This document shows positions 22,624 through 34,687 of a stretch of 64,000 nucleotides of DNA, one piece after another. The number at the start of each line of letters is the position of its first letter. Position 1 is the stretch's first letter. Origin of the DNA: Lepidodermella squamata (taxonomy: Eukaryota; Gastrotricha); NCBI GenBank assembly GCA_047495785.1, contig JBLDXI010000015.1:930001-994000 (forward strand). The letters run 5' to 3'. The position numbers and the translations under genes were made by a program. The notes under the pieces are model-generated. The model did not search any database, had not been told where the DNA came from, and was given only the letters and a program-made list of their open reading frames with translations.

Positions 22624-25240
22624 ATGAGGCTCATAATTAATTTTATCTTTAACCTTAATGTTGTCTTAGGTGTGTGTGTTCATTACGACTTTGAAAATAA
22701 AGCCCTACAAATGTGTTTTCACAGGTCAGAAGCTTGACAAAAGTTACCTCAATCTACCGGAGAACAATACGCTGATGGGATACTGGCCGCTATCTGAAGC
22801 TTACGAATTGCAGGAAGCCACTGGGAATTTTCATCGAAAGTCGAACAATGCAAGAGGCTACAGATTATGGCGAGGGGCTGGCCCATCAAATCAGCTAGCA
22901 GCTTCTTATAGCTCAAATCCTTTACCAGGCCGAAAAATGTCGCCACTTTTGAAATTTCGATTCAAATATGTCGCAAAAGCTATGACTGTCGCATTTTTCT
23001 ACTACTCTAGCGGAGCGCCGTCGCTTGCGTTTGAGATGCATTCGAACAAGTTGGATAACAGAAGGGATAAGGACTATCGACCGGCTTGGTTACTGTTACT
23101 CAAGGGCAGTAACATAGAAATCAAATACCGTTGCCCTACAGAGGTCTTCACTTGGAAGAATTTCGGCCTGAAAATCCTTGAAACCCTCGGATCAATTTTT
23201 GGCTCCGCCCCTTCACTAGTTCAACACACGTGTGTTGAGCGCGAATATAATCATAAACTTGAGAAGATTTTCGCGCCAAAGCAATGGAGCTTTATCGCTT
23301 GGACATTTCGATACAAAACGCATCGCATGGAGCTTTACTCGAACATTGCAACTGCGAAAAATCGCCAGGGCAAACGGGTGAATACCGATGAGCAGAGCGT
23401 CATAGCAATTCATCGGCTGAAAGTCGGTCCGTTCGGTCGGAATGATCGCGTGGCCCATTTCGCGTTTTATAATAAAGCCTTAAGTGGCTTGGAGCTTCAT
23501 CGATTACCATGTGCAGCTCGCTTTCACGGGAGATGTGAAGATCATCTGTACGGATTAGCTCCTTATTATGGGCCTAGGAAAGATGCATTACTTCTGTATC
23601 TTCCTTTGGACCTCGATAGCCCTTATTACGACATAGTCCGATCTTTGAAACCAAGCTATGTGAATTCCAAAGAGAATTCAAGATTTGAAGGCGTGGCGAG
23701 CCGTGACTCAAGTCACGCTTGGATTGCCGAGTACAACCTGACCAGTATTGACTTTTGGATCAAAAAGCCGTTCACAGTAACATTCTTCGTCATATGTAAG
23801 CGAGATCCGGGTAAGGGAAATGTTAAGCTGTTCGAGCTGAGTGGGTTGAAGTTTCAGATCAGTGATAGATGTGACAGTATCGATGTTACTTCGAATCCTC
23901 CCATCAGTTTGAATGTGAGATTTGCTGATGGTAACTTTGGCTTCGTAGCTGTTCGGCATGACTTGGATTTGGGAGCGTTGACCTTCGTCCATGCATCTAG
24001 TGGGAAGCTTGAAAGAGTAAGAACATCTATTAACTATTTCATATTAGAAGGCAAATCTTCAATCTGTGTTCTTCCATCCCAGATGCCTCTAAATATCGAA
24101 ACCTTCGAGCTATCTAAGAAAGAAAGAGCTATAATAAAAGCTCAAAACCATTCCCTGCACATCGGACCAGACGAAATCGATTCATTTGCAGGATTGGCCT
24201 GTCTAGGCCTTTTCAACACCACTTTGACGGACGACGAACTTCTATCTATGATTTGTATGTGCCCTGGTCAAGGTCGAACAACCACTCCTGACGTGATACT
24301 TACCAAAACCGATTGTGAGATTGTCAGTCACAATCAAAGGCTTGAACCTAAATGGCTACGGCATGTCTCTGGGTTCCTTCCAATGGACGCTTGGTCAGGA
24401 TTTGGCGATGTTTCGAAACGCTTGACTGGGTTCAGTATAACCGGTGGTTCTGATGAATTTCCGCCGATATTTGCCCTGGGATCTTGGGCAAGGCCGACTT
24501 ATGACGACCCGTTTGGTCAAACTATGAGTGCTCATGGATTTCCGAACCGTCTTCCCACAATTGCAGCTAAAATCATCGGCTTTCTACCAATGGTTAAAAA
24601 GGGTAGTCCACCCAAGGCTTACGCCTTAACTCTCAGCCTTTTCTTCTATCTGAGCGGGAATCGGACTAAGGACTCAATCATTCTCAATCTCAAGATGAGC
24701 CAAAAAGGATTCGGCTTCAACGTGACCTGCCTCACAGATCGGCGGTTTCAAATTAATGATGAAATCGATTTGAAGTACCTGAAATGCGAAGAGGAAAAAT
24801 GGATGCATGTTGTATTTACTTGGAACCCGTTCGATAAGCACTTGACCTTCCATTATTCCAATGGGTCGGTCATGGAGAAGAGGAAATTCCCCGATGCGGA
24901 GAGAATGGATTTCAAGACTTATTCACCTTTTGCACCAACTTTGACGCTCGGTTTGACGGGTCTGAAGCAGCATGATAGATTCGCCTGTCTCCTCTTTGAC
25001 GAGACCATTTTAGAGCGGCCTAAAATAGCTGAGTTTGGCGAGATTTGTCGAACAAAGGGCTACGCATGGTCGAAGGGAGAAGACGTTGAATCCAGGTCGT
25101 TGCCGGGTAGAAAACTCAGCCCAAGACCTACAGATTCTACAAGTTCGAACTATAGGTTGCAGTTCAGCTATTTGATTTATCTGCATATGATGCTAATTGT
25201 TTTTGAGTTACTTTCTGAACCAACAATAAAACAGGATTGA
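22624..25240 (+). CDS. LamG/concanavalin-like repeat surface protein 1
   Basis: Exon 1 (22624-22669) encodes the signal peptide MRLIINFIFNLNVVLG. A 55-bp phase-1 intron leads to exon 2 at 22725. The long body carries three LamG-like beta-sandwich units with the recurring patterns GYWPL, LPLDLDSPYYD and F..FFYYSSG, and pairs of W-F-AW/T-W lines typical of LamG3-like folds. A further intron (24017-24109, 93 bp, divisible by three) is suggested by alignment with the next gene; leaving it in keeps the frame open. The C-terminus has a hydrophobic stretch (about 25150-25215) that may be a GPI signal or membrane anchor. Probably extracellular and possibly glycan- or protein-binding. Confidence 0.68.
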
Positions 25241-25409
25241 ATTTGAAAATTGGACATATTATTCTATTGTTGAGCAAGCCTTCGAAGTTCTTACTTCGAA
25301 TCAAGTCCAAGGCCGGAACTGATTCCAATGGCATGACAAGTAAAAAGCTCCCCCTTAATTTTCTATATCTCTAATAAGTCCTTCGTATAAGGCAAATTGA
25401 TGCTGAACG

Positions 25410-28228
25410 ATGGGCTTTCCAGCTGTGTGTTTTTCTGCGATAATTCTTGCAAGCTACCCGCTATTCGGTAAGTATGTCAAGATTGATAGCTTTCCTTATT
25501 GACTCACTACAAATTTGCGTAATCGTTTGTTCTGTAGGTAGTGCACTACCGTTCAGTAGCATGAACATTCCCCAGAGCAAGTCGGTGATAGCCTATTGGC
25601 CTCTCAACGCCGAATACCAACTGAATGACGCGACCGGACGATTCTTGCCTAACAATAACGTATCTAGAGGCTACCGACAGTGGAAAGGCGTTGGGGCGGC
25701 CAACATCCTCGCTTCATCTTTCACGGCTGCACCCATCGACACGGAAGAATGGCCAGCGTTGCTGAAACTCAAACTCAATCAAGTCGTCCGCCAGTTAACT
25801 CTTGCGTTCTTCATTTACGACCCTGGCGACATTAATCTAAAAGGTTCCACCGTACTAGCAACCGGGAGCCACTTTGTTGATTACGTGAGTGCAATTATCC
25901 CGTCGGACAACATCACGCGACCATCGTGGGAAGTCACGCCTCAGTCCGGTAGTGTTGCTGCTATTTACAAATGCGCCCCGCAAAAGAAAACTCTCGCCAA
26001 CCAAATTAAAGACCTTGATCCGACGCGTTTCAATTTTTGCCCTAAGGGTGGCCATGTTAATATTTACTCAAACGTGTACAACATGAAAGCGTGGAGCTTT
26101 CTCGCCTGGACTTGGGACATCAAAAACGGTCGATCTCGCACGTACTCGAACGCTGCAACTGCTAGAAGTGCGAAAGTACCCCTCAACCAGATTCCTGAAC
26201 ACTCGATGCTACTCGAATGGCTACGTCTCGGCCCGATGGTGACCAATGTTCGGATCGCGAATGTATTCCTTTTCAATAGGGCCCTCCAGCCAATGGAGGT
26301 ATACCTATTGCCATGCGTTGTCCGATTCAGCGGGCGTTGCGAGGAGCATCTCTACGGCCTAGCTCCTTACTATGGACCTAGAAAAGACGCTTTGGTTTTC
26401 TACGCCCCGTTAGATCTTGACAGCCCTTACCACGATCTGGTAAAATCTCGCCCACCCCTCTACCACAACGCTAAGCAGCAAAACCAGAGGATATTTTTTG
26501 TTGCAGCTCGTGACAACGCCAAAGGTTGGATCACTGAGTACAATTTCGCGGACTCTGGCTTCTCGTTCCTGCGATCCTTCACAATAACTTTCTATACATT
26601 TTGCTCCGCCGCTCAGGGTACGCCTGTTGCTCTGTTTCAGATCAGTGGGATTCGAGTGACGATAAGTTCAGAATGTGATACTATTGAAATAGGCATGCAG
26701 CCAAGTTTACGCTTCCCGATTCGCATATTGGAAGGCGCCTGGACTTATGTTGCGATTAAGATGAATGCGGAGAAGGGCGTTCTCAATATGTTCTATACCA
26801 CGAGCGGTAGGGCCAAAGAGGTATGCATGTTACTCCTATAAAGGACCTTAGGTTAAGAGATTATTCGAATATATCCTCAGCTCGTGCTGAAAGTACTAAG
26901 TGCTCGTGCTAAGCTTCGAATAATTCCCCAATTATTACATTTCAAAGGGGATCCAATTTTAGCCCTGGTATGAAGAGGTAAGCTAAAAGCCTTTGCCATT
27001 GGCCCAATGAAGATAGGGAATAGCTCGCAATTCAGAAATGAGGCATAAAGATTGAAATTAAATTAAATGCAACCTTGAAAGCTGTAATCACTGGATTTTA
27101 TTTCAGCTTTCAAAAGCAACAGAGCGGTATCAAGTGACTCACAAATCTCTCAACACCATGGAGAAGCAAAACGATACCTTGGCTATTGGGCCTGATGTAA
27201 TCGACTCGCCAGCTGCTTTGTCATGCCTTGGAATCTACAACGACTCACTGACCGATGACGAAATCTACGACATGCTTTGCATGTGTCCAGGCCAGGGCAG
27301 GACGACAATTCCTAATATTTTATTGGCTAAAAGTGACTGCGAGCTGAGTGCGATTAACGACCGCATAGAACCGCCGTGGCTTCGCAGCGTTGCTGGATTC
27401 TACCCTCTGGACGCAAGGTCCGGTTTTGGAGACGTAACCAAGCGATTGACAGGTTTTTCGATAACTGGAGGGTCTGATGAAAGGTTCCCTCAGTTAGGGC
27501 TTGGGGCACATGCTAAACAGACCTACGACGATCCCTTCGGCCAACCCAACGGCGCTACGGGATTTCCTAATGAAGTTCCTCCGACTCCGGCTAAAATAAT
27601 CGGATATTTATCATCTTCCGCCGCAGCTATTGCTAACTCCCTGACAATAAGCGTATTTTTCTACCTAACTGGCGGTCGGGATAAGGAGACTGTTCTGATA
27701 ACAGCTGACCTCAACCCAAACGGATTGGACTTTGTTATAAGCTGTCTTGCCGACGGGTCCTTCTACGTCAATAACCTGGTTTTACTCAAGGAAATCCGCT
27801 GCCCAGTTGACCAGTGGTTCCAAGTAACGTTCACTTGGAATTCCTATTCTGGGGACATTACTTTTTTCAACGGAGACGGTCAGATTGTGGATAGGGCCAA
27901 GAATGTATTTGATTCCGTTTCATCTTTCTCGACGCCACCTGGTTTTAACACAATACTTGTCCTAGGTGCTAGTGGGCTGCGCCGTAACGACAGATTTGCT
28001 TGTTTACTGGTTGAAAATTCGGTTCTTACCTCTGGTGAATTGGCGGAGTTGCGAGAGGTTTGCCGCACCAAGGGATATTCAAGTTCTGGTTCTTTACGAC
28101 TGCGTTCGGCTATTGCAAGAAGAAAGCAAAAAGGGGCAGCTAAACAGACATCAGCCAGTGCAAACGACTTGGTTTCAGGATCTATTTTACAGTTAATATT
28201 GCTGTACATTTTCTCGAGAGCCTTTTAA
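25410..28228 (+). CDS. LamG/concanavalin-like repeat surface protein 2
   Basis: Tandem paralog of the preceding gene. Exon 1 (25410-25467) encodes the signal peptide MGFPAVCFSAIILASYPLFG. A 70-bp phase-1 intron with a perfect GTAAGT donor follows. Exon 2 is 25538-26820, intron 2 is 286 bp, and exon 3 is 27107-28228. LamG-like units carry AYWPL, APLDLDSPYHD and GFYPLDARSGFGDV. The CMCPGQGRTT segment is shared with the paralog. The protein ends in a hydrophobic tail (SILQLILLYIFSRAF) with the look of a GPI-anchor signal. A downstream ATG at 25474 lies inside the predicted intron and gives a poorer signal peptide. Confidence 0.7.
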
Positions 28229-29309
28229 AAAAATGAAACATAACGGAAAACAGGGAAAGAAGATTGTTCTGAGAAATGAGAATATAGCAGGTAAACGATA
28301 GCTGCTCTCACCTGTTGATGCTGCGATACTCGATTTGATTTCCCTAATTAAACAACCTGCCATAAAGCAGTTGCCTTTCTGGCAGTTTTCTTGTTACAGA
28401 AATATTTTCAAGTGCGGTCATGCATAGTCCGATGTTAAAGAAAGATGTGATCAATGGTCAAAATTCAGTGCATCATTAAAGTTTTATGAATCGAGCGACT
28501 TGGGTTTGTTTTTACCGCATTGTCCTTATACTAACTGCTAGAAGAGTAAGATAGTGAATTATCGATTATGTTTGGTGTGCCGGTATTTGTATACTGTATG
28601 AAGTTGGGTTGGCATTTTAGCTAAAGTTTCTCATTTTTTAAGGATTAATTTTGCCTTTTCAATCAGGCCGATATTTGCAAGTAAAAGTGGAACCTTATTG
28701 AGAACCGGAGGGCGAAGTCGACTTTTTACTATTGGCTTAACAGAATTATTGGAATTATTGGCGGTTTTTTCTGAGGGGTTCAATTGATGATAGTAGGTAT
28801 TTTCCCCAAAAATCACCCGTTTTTCCTATTCCCATTACTAAAGCAAAGCGATCCATTCCCCCGAATAAGAAGAGACTTGGAAAACTAACCACTCACCGCG
28901 GCGCTGCTCAGCAAGCTGGATGTTTTACCAGTTGTAATGGTTACCCATCCGTGAAAAACATCACTAATGTCTAATAAAGATACCTACTGGCTACTGGCGC
29001 ATGGAGTTTATACCTTTAACTTTAACAGACCTTCTCTCATTTTGTTTATCAACCACAACTCAGGGCATTGTGTGAAGCTTCGAGCTAGTTGCTAGGTGAT
29101 AATACCACAATGACATAACAGCCCTGCCAAAATTTCATTAAATACTTACCAAAAGGTATATTAAATGAGCGTCTATAATTATAAATATTATTATTAATTA
29201 TATTATTAAAAAATACCTTTAAACCCCTCTTTCTATGATATTTACATTAGTTAAAAATGACGTAACTCTGAAATAATTCGATTTTGCTGTTATAGGATCT
29301 CCAGAATTG
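28229..29309. other. Intergenic region 28.2-29.3 kb
   Basis: AT-rich, about 1.1 kb. No gene or repeat recognised. A TTATAG|G acceptor-like site at about 29295 precedes the next gene. Confidence 0.4.
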
Positions 29310-30287
29310 ATGGTCCGCTTAAAAAATTGGCCGAGGTACTGGACTGTGATACTAATCATTGCAGGCACTTTAGCATGTGTTTACTTGGCAGTTTACAGTC
29401 CGACTATTCGAAACTCTAAGCCGAAGAAGCCCTTGCGAAATGTCATAGTCTACCTCACAACTCTCGGCCGCTATAGCCTCCTCTCGTCGTCATTGCAGTA
29501 CCTTTTCAAAAATTTCAATGCCAAGTACAAATATCCAGTCATCGTTTTCTACGACGGGCCACTGGGAATGGATATTTTCGATAGAGAGGTGAAAAATTGG
29601 ATAACGCCCGAATACCGAAAACTTATCTCCTTCGTCGAATTGGAATTTGAAATGCCGCCGAGATTTCGCAAAACTTATAACCCGGAAACGCTAGAACTCG
29701 GCAAACCCTTCCCGATCGGGTACCGGCATATGATCGACTTTTGGTTCCATCGAATTGTTCACGAACCTGTTATGCAAGACGTAGGGTACTACTTGCGCCT
29801 CGATTCGGATTCGCACATTAATTCAACGATTAATTACGACTTATTCAAGTTTATGGAGTCGAAGGAATATATGTACGGCTACCGCATCAAAAGCGTTGAT
29901 GGGAACTTCGTCACGGATGGTTTGATCGAATTGACTGAGGACTACGTATCTCGGCATGAAAGCACGGTCTGCCATGCCCAAATGCACGAATTCCCGTTGT
30001 TTAAAGAGGAGAGAAAATATGGGTTTCTACCGACGTACTACAACAATTTCGAAGTTCTGCACGTTCCAACTTTCCGTGACCATCCTGGTATTCGAAACTA
30101 TACGCGTGAAGTTGTGGAGTCTGAGAAGATTTACGAGAAGCGATGGGGTGATGCACCATTGAGATATATAACAGTTTCCATGTACCTTAACATTGCGACT
30201 CAGGTGCATAAATTCTGCGATATTAAATACGAGCATCAAGGGTGCAAGTATAATGCAACTTGCAAAAGCCCTGTCTTCGAACCCTGA
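29310..30287 (+). CDS. GT15 (KRE2/MNT1-type) glycosyltransferase 1
   Basis: Probable Golgi type II membrane enzyme, single exon, about 325 residues. A short cytoplasmic N-terminus and one transmembrane helix (residues about 9-29) are followed by the GT15 catalytic domain. Hallmarks are RNVIVYLTTLGRY, PVIVFYDGP, YYLRLDSDS (about 160-167, in the place of the fungal EPD metal site), YNNFEVLHVPTFRDHPG (about 243), YEKRWGDAPLRY (about 277) and the C-terminal H-x-FCDIKYEHQG. The family transfers mannose from GDP-mannose in alpha-1,2 linkage in fungal O- and N-glycans. The animal substrate is unknown. It lies tail to tail with the next copy. Confidence 0.85.
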   Translation: MVRLKNWPRYWTVILIIAGTLACVYLAVYSPTIRNSKPKKPLRNVIVYLTTLGRYSLLSSSLQYLFKNFNAKYKYPVIVFYDGPLGMDIFDREVKNWITPEYRKLISFVELEFEMPPRFRKTYNPETLELGKPFPIGYRHMIDFWFHRIVHEPVMQDVGYYLRLDSDSHINSTINYDLFKFMESKEYMYGYRIKSVDGNFVTDGLIELTEDYVSRHESTVCHAQMHEFPLFKEERKYGFLPTYYNNFEVLHVPTFRDHPGIRNYTREVVESEKIYEKRWGDAPLRYITVSMYLNIATQVHKFCDIKYEHQGCKYNATCKSPVFEP

Positions 30288-30872
30288 GATTAATCAAAGT
30301 GAATAAAGCTTCATTTACTTTTCTAATTACAATTCACCTTTTTATGCTATGATCCGGCCTAAATAAAAGGCAAAGTAATCGGTTGGCTTCGAGCTAGGCA
30401 GAACTACAACCTACAACCTACAGCCCCTGTTTTGGATTGCTATGGGGAAACTAGTAGTGCTGTTGTGGAGGGTGCAGGTGGGTATTTTCACCCCGAATTT
30501 ATCTCCAAATGGTCCCCTGGGGTTTTGTGGGCTTTAGTCAGGACCTCTTGAGGTGTGGGAACGGTACCCTCGAACCCTCACCCCTCCAGTACTGCGCACA
30601 CTGCTAAGATCAATCTGTTTTCTCTGAAGATGATGGATTTTATGCATCAGAAAACTGAAATCTTATTACGGGTATTTCGTTGACTTTTGCTACAAGGTTT
30701 CCTCCTCTTCGTTGTCAAGCTTATCCCTCAAAGCTATTGCCGGAGACCAGTGTGAATCATTTAAACTTTAGCCCCTTTCTCTTGTTTTTGGATCACATGG
30801 CTACCTGAACGAGCGATGGTGAAGAGCATTTTAGTTATTTTTTTATTGCAGTATCTGAAATCTACTTTAGGG
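30288..30872. other. Spacer between convergent GT15 genes
   Basis: This is the centre of a mirror-like gene block. No gene is recognised. Confidence 0.4.
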
Positions 30873-31928
30873 TCAAGATCGAGTCTTATCAGTTCTAGTC
30901 ATCAAGCCACTCTGAGTTGTTGTAACTGGACTGCCGCAGGACTTGCCATACTTGCCCTGATGTTCGTAATCGAAATCGCAAAATTCGTGAACTTGCGCCG
31001 AAACGTTGAGATACATCGCCACCTGGAGATACCGCAACGGCGCATCGCCCCATCGTTTCTCGTAAATCTGATAAGAATCCACAACTTCACGTGTGAAACT
31101 TTGAATACCAGGATGATCACGGAAAGTCGGCACATGCATGACTTCGAAATTGTTGTAGTAAGTCGGAATGCCGTAATTGCGTCTCTCCTCTTTTGTCGGT
31201 GGAAATTTCGGGAGTTGTGAGGTGATCATTGATTTCTCATGCTGCGCTATGTATTTTTCGGCTAATTCAACCAAACCAGTTGTGACGAAGTACAAGTCGC
31301 TACTGCTCAGCCGGTAACCATACAACAATCTGTTCTCCTTCATATAGGTGAAAATGTCGTAATCTATCGGTGAGTGGATTAAAGAGTCCGAATCTAGTCT
31401 CAAATAGTACTCAACGTCTCGCATAACTGGTTGCTTCAACACTCCGTGGAACCAGAAATCGCACATATGTCGGTAGCCGATTGGCCACTGTTTGTTCGTC
31501 AAGGTTTCGGGATTGTAGATTTTGAGAAACTTCTCAGGAATTTCGAATTTTACTTCAACAAATTCGATAAGCTGCCTTTCCTGTAGCTGTATCAACGGTT
31601 TTGATAAATTGTCAAATTTTTGCAGTTCCAACTGCCCGTCGTAGAAAATGATTATTGGATATCGGTACTTCGAGTTGAAGTTTGAAAAGAGATGCCGTAG
31701 TGAGTTAACAAGTACATCGTAACGTTTAGCCGTTGCAAGGTAAAGGATTACGTTCCGTAATTTGATTGGGGGAGGCGGTTGAGTTGTAGAGGTGACAGGT
31801 TCGTTAAGCAGTATTTTGGAGCTGAACTGCAGTGAGGGTCCAAATGCGGCAAAGCAAATACAGCCAGCTATCGCTGATATCGCAAGGAGCCATTTCCTGT
31901 AAGCTGGCCAGCTTTTCATGAACACCAT
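30873..31928 (-). CDS. GT15 (KRE2/MNT1-type) glycosyltransferase 2
   Basis: Type II membrane protein of 351 residues, convergent with copy 1. It has a transmembrane helix at about residues 10-29, then a stem with Pro-rich TTQPPPPIK. The domain carries RNVILYLATAKRY, PIIIFYDGQ, YYLRLDSDS, YNNFEVMHVPTFRDHPG, YEKRWGDAPLRY and FCDFDYEHQG. It has all the motifs expected of an active family member. It ends with a Ser/Thr-rich tail not seen in copy 1. Confidence 0.85.
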   Translation of the reverse strand: MVFMKSWPAYRKWLLAISAIAGCICFAAFGPSLQFSSKILLNEPVTSTTQPPPPIKLRNVILYLATAKRYDVLVNSLRHLFSNFNSKYRYPIIIFYDGQLELQKFDNLSKPLIQLQERQLIEFVEVKFEIPEKFLKIYNPETLTNKQWPIGYRHMCDFWFHGVLKQPVMRDVEYYLRLDSDSLIHSPIDYDIFTYMKENRLLYGYRLSSSDLYFVTTGLVELAEKYIAQHEKSMITSQLPKFPPTKEERRNYGIPTYYNNFEVMHVPTFRDHPGIQSFTREVVDSYQIYEKRWGDAPLRYLQVAMYLNVSAQVHEFCDFDYEHQGKYGKSCGSPVTTTQSGLMTRTDKTRS

Positions 31929-32624
31929 TTTATCGAATCTTTAACGAATATATATTACTAACTCATTTCCTAAATAGATTGGAACGTACATTCTGAAGTT
32001 GATGTTCTGAAGGACAAAAAATCACCGCAGCTAGGTTATGTGTAGGTTATACCTAGTAAGATATTCTATGGGAAAACTTCCCAAAACATGCTTGGGTCGT
32101 GCAAAACTTAGGAGCCAATAGCTGCTTATAAATTCAACCAACAAACCACGACTTGCGTTTTGCGGTGGTATTCTCAGCAAAGCACTAAATTCTTTCCGTA
32201 TGCAATGAATATTAATCTCACCGCCTCATCGATTCGATTAAGGATGCTCGAGTTGCGGCATTTTCTCACCTTAAAATGCGCAATGTTTAGTAAAAATCTC
32301 GTACTGATGTTTCGTGCAAAAAGCCCGAACTAAAATGAATTTATGTTTACCCATTTTTTAAGGGTCCTCCTGTTAGCGGAACCAAATATGCTGTAGCGGA
32401 ACCAAATTTTGGAATGGAATTTTTGCATATTTCGACTTCGGTTCCGCAAAAAGCAAATTTGGTTCCGCTACAGCATATTTGGTTCCGCAACATCAAATTG
32501 GGTTCCGCTAAAAAATATTCCGATTTTTTAACAAGAAAACACAATAACGGAAATTATTATTTTCACAATATCACACAATATCACAATAAAGACGGGAGAT
32601 CTGGCATTCTGGCATATTACGTTG
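31929..32624. other. Intergenic region 31.9-32.6 kb, with inverted repeat
   Basis: No gene is recognised apart from the palindromic repeat at 32372-32491, listed separately. Confidence 0.45.
32372..32491. repeat. Palindromic GGTTCCGC repeat
   Basis: The arms 32372-32409 and 32455-32491 are inverted copies of about 37 bp with one small gap. The unit GCGGAACCAAAT occurs twice in each arm, and GGTTCCGC also occurs in the loop and just downstream. This could form a long hairpin. Confidence 0.8.
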
Positions 32625-34001
32625 CTACAAGAAGTGATGGATCGTGGAAATTAGAGTCAATAATTGAGCCAAAGAAATCGATTCACGATAAGCAGAGGAT
32701 GCATTCAATTCATAGGCTCGCAAAACAGCATCTCCGCCAGGCAGCCCGATCATTGTGAACAGTCGATTTCCGTACAAGGCAGATCGATAACCCTGAATAT
32801 TACTCCCACGCAGCCAAAACTCACCATTAGCCTTATTCATCGCAGTAATGACGACGCAAGCTTCGGAAATTACGTAATCATTGGTCACAATAACTCGGCT
32901 GGTTGCGATGCCTCGAATGTAGAGATTAGTCGTGGTTTGCTGGCAAGAATAGCTTGTCTTGATTATTTGGCCATCACTCCAGCGAAGGGCCACGATAGCA
33001 CTGCGGAATCGGTCAAGCATGAAGATCATCTGACCATCTGTCGCCAACGAATCAGCATCCCTTTGATCTGAAATCACCCCGTTTGACCGCCAAATCTGCC
33101 TCTGAGCGTTTACATCAATGCCGTGAAGATTGACATCGTAGAAGTAAGCATTTTCCAAGCGTGTTAGACTTGTGGCAATCAGGAAATTATTAGCGGCCAC
33201 TGGAACCCAGCGAAGGGATGTCCGGCCAATTTCGGAGTCATCTTGAAACTTGAGTGACCATAGAATCATGCCGGTTTTCATGTCCAACTCAGATATACAA
33301 TAAGGCCGAGAGACAAACAGCCTTCTGTCTTGATAAATTGTTGCTGCGAAAATATATTCATCATCAATTTTTGTTGAGAAGATCAATTTGAGTTCTGGCA
33401 AAGAGAAAGCGGCTAAATTACCAGGTTTACCAGGGTGGGCCGTGTAAACTGTTTTCTGAGACTGACTTATCGCACTGATGAAATCGTGGGCAAACGCTAA
33501 TTGGTGCGAAAACCTAGCCGTATTAATCTGTTCCATAGTTTCGAAGTTGAAAGTCAGCAGTGACGTATCCATCAAGTTTTCGCCCAATTTGATGTCGAGC
33601 CTCATGAATAAGTAGGATTTTGCGTCGATTGTTGTCACAACAGGTTGGGATACGAATGTCCAGTTATCCCTTAGGCTCAGGTTTGCTGGCAACTGCCTAA
33701 CCAGGCGGTTTTTCAGCTGGCCTGTGGCTACGTCAAACATGTAGTACTGGGCGAAGTTATCGTGAACGAAAACTGTATCGTTATGGATTAGGATGTGCGT
33801 GAAACTTGTTTGAACTAGGCCAGTTAACAGGGCTTCCCAACCTAGCTTTGTCCCGCTCAGGTCACTGCTCATTGTTACATTTTTGAAGCCAGTATGATCA
33901 GGCCCGCCTCCAACATCGCTCCATGAATCGTCGTATGATATCTGGCTGAGGCATTTGGTAAAAGTTACCATGACCAGTGCAACTCGAAATGCTGCCATCA
34001 T
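32625..34001 (-). CDS. Secreted PQQ-type beta-propeller protein 2
   Basis: Single exon, about 458 residues, paralogous to 21282-22550 but on the opposite strand. A signal peptide is followed by DDSWSDVGGGPDHTGF, matching the entry motif of the first copy, and by blade-like repeats with outer-strand patterns such as GMILWSLKF and RQIWRS. The C-terminus ends in a hydrophobic stretch (SISLAQLLTLISTIHHFL), a possible GPI signal that copy 1 lacks. Two adjacent ATGs (34001 and 33998) are both possible starts. Function unknown, extracellular. Confidence 0.65.
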   Translation of the reverse strand: MMAAFRVALVMVTFTKCLSQISYDDSWSDVGGGPDHTGFKNVTMSSDLSGTKLGWEALLTGLVQTSFTHILIHNDTVFVHDNFAQYYMFDVATGQLKNRLVRQLPANLSLRDNWTFVSQPVVTTIDAKSYLFMRLDIKLGENLMDTSLLTFNFETMEQINTARFSHQLAFAHDFISAISQSQKTVYTAHPGKPGNLAAFSLPELKLIFSTKIDDEYIFAATIYQDRRLFVSRPYCISELDMKTGMILWSLKFQDDSEIGRTSLRWVPVAANNFLIATSLTRLENAYFYDVNLHGIDVNAQRQIWRSNGVISDQRDADSLATDGQMIFMLDRFRSAIVALRWSDGQIIKTSYSCQQTTTNLYIRGIATSRVIVTNDYVISEACVVITAMNKANGEFWLRGSNIQGYRSALYGNRLFTMIGLPGGDAVLRAYELNASSAYRESISLAQLLTLISTIHHFL

Positions 34002-34679
34002 TCAATATACAAATTTACTATTGGTTTGATTTCAAATCGCTCAGGTGTCACGATAGGATATTGCTCCTCGGGAAGTAAACTGGTCGATATTGTTGGTTGG
34101 TAAATAATTGTTCAACTGATTCATAACGAAACTTATTGATGGGGAGAGACACCAATTCTGTGGTTTTACTTTAAGAATTGGGTTTTACTTTCGAGCGCTG
34201 AACGCAGCATTTATCTTCTCATTTTCATGTTAATTGCATTTGCGTTTGTCATTCACCGTCTTCTTGTTTGCTTCCAAGTAAATTTACCTGTTTGTTTAGC
34301 TAAATACAGACTATAATGTTATTTGTGGGTATTAGTAGCGAGCATAGCTAACGCTTTCCTCTCGTGATTTTCACTTAATCGTAAAAAAATATTGAAAATG
34401 CATGGCCTTGTAATTATCCTCCGGCCATTAAACGTGGTATTCTGAAATGCATTAGATGATTGAGGTGGCAGGTTTCGAGATCAAAGTGCTTCACAGGCAT
34501 CGGCAGGTTTTGGATTCCGGTGTTTACGCCGCCTATTTCCGATTTTAAACCCTTGTGAACCCCTTAACAAACACTGAGCTATTGCAAATATATTTCATTC
34601 ATCACCATCCAATTGATAATTGATCAACAAAAATTAACGACCTCACGACCGCCCAGCCATCACCACCAACCACCACTTA
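34002..34679. other. Intergenic region 34.0-34.7 kb
   Basis: Nothing recognised before the hAT-like element. Confidence 0.4.
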
Positions 34680-34687
34680 GCAAGCAG

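Noticed and set aside
22670-22724. Start of the first LamG gene at GTG 22670
   Set aside because: This is the GT donor of a short phase-1 intron; an upstream ATG at 22624 gives a signal peptide and the same gene structure as its paralog.
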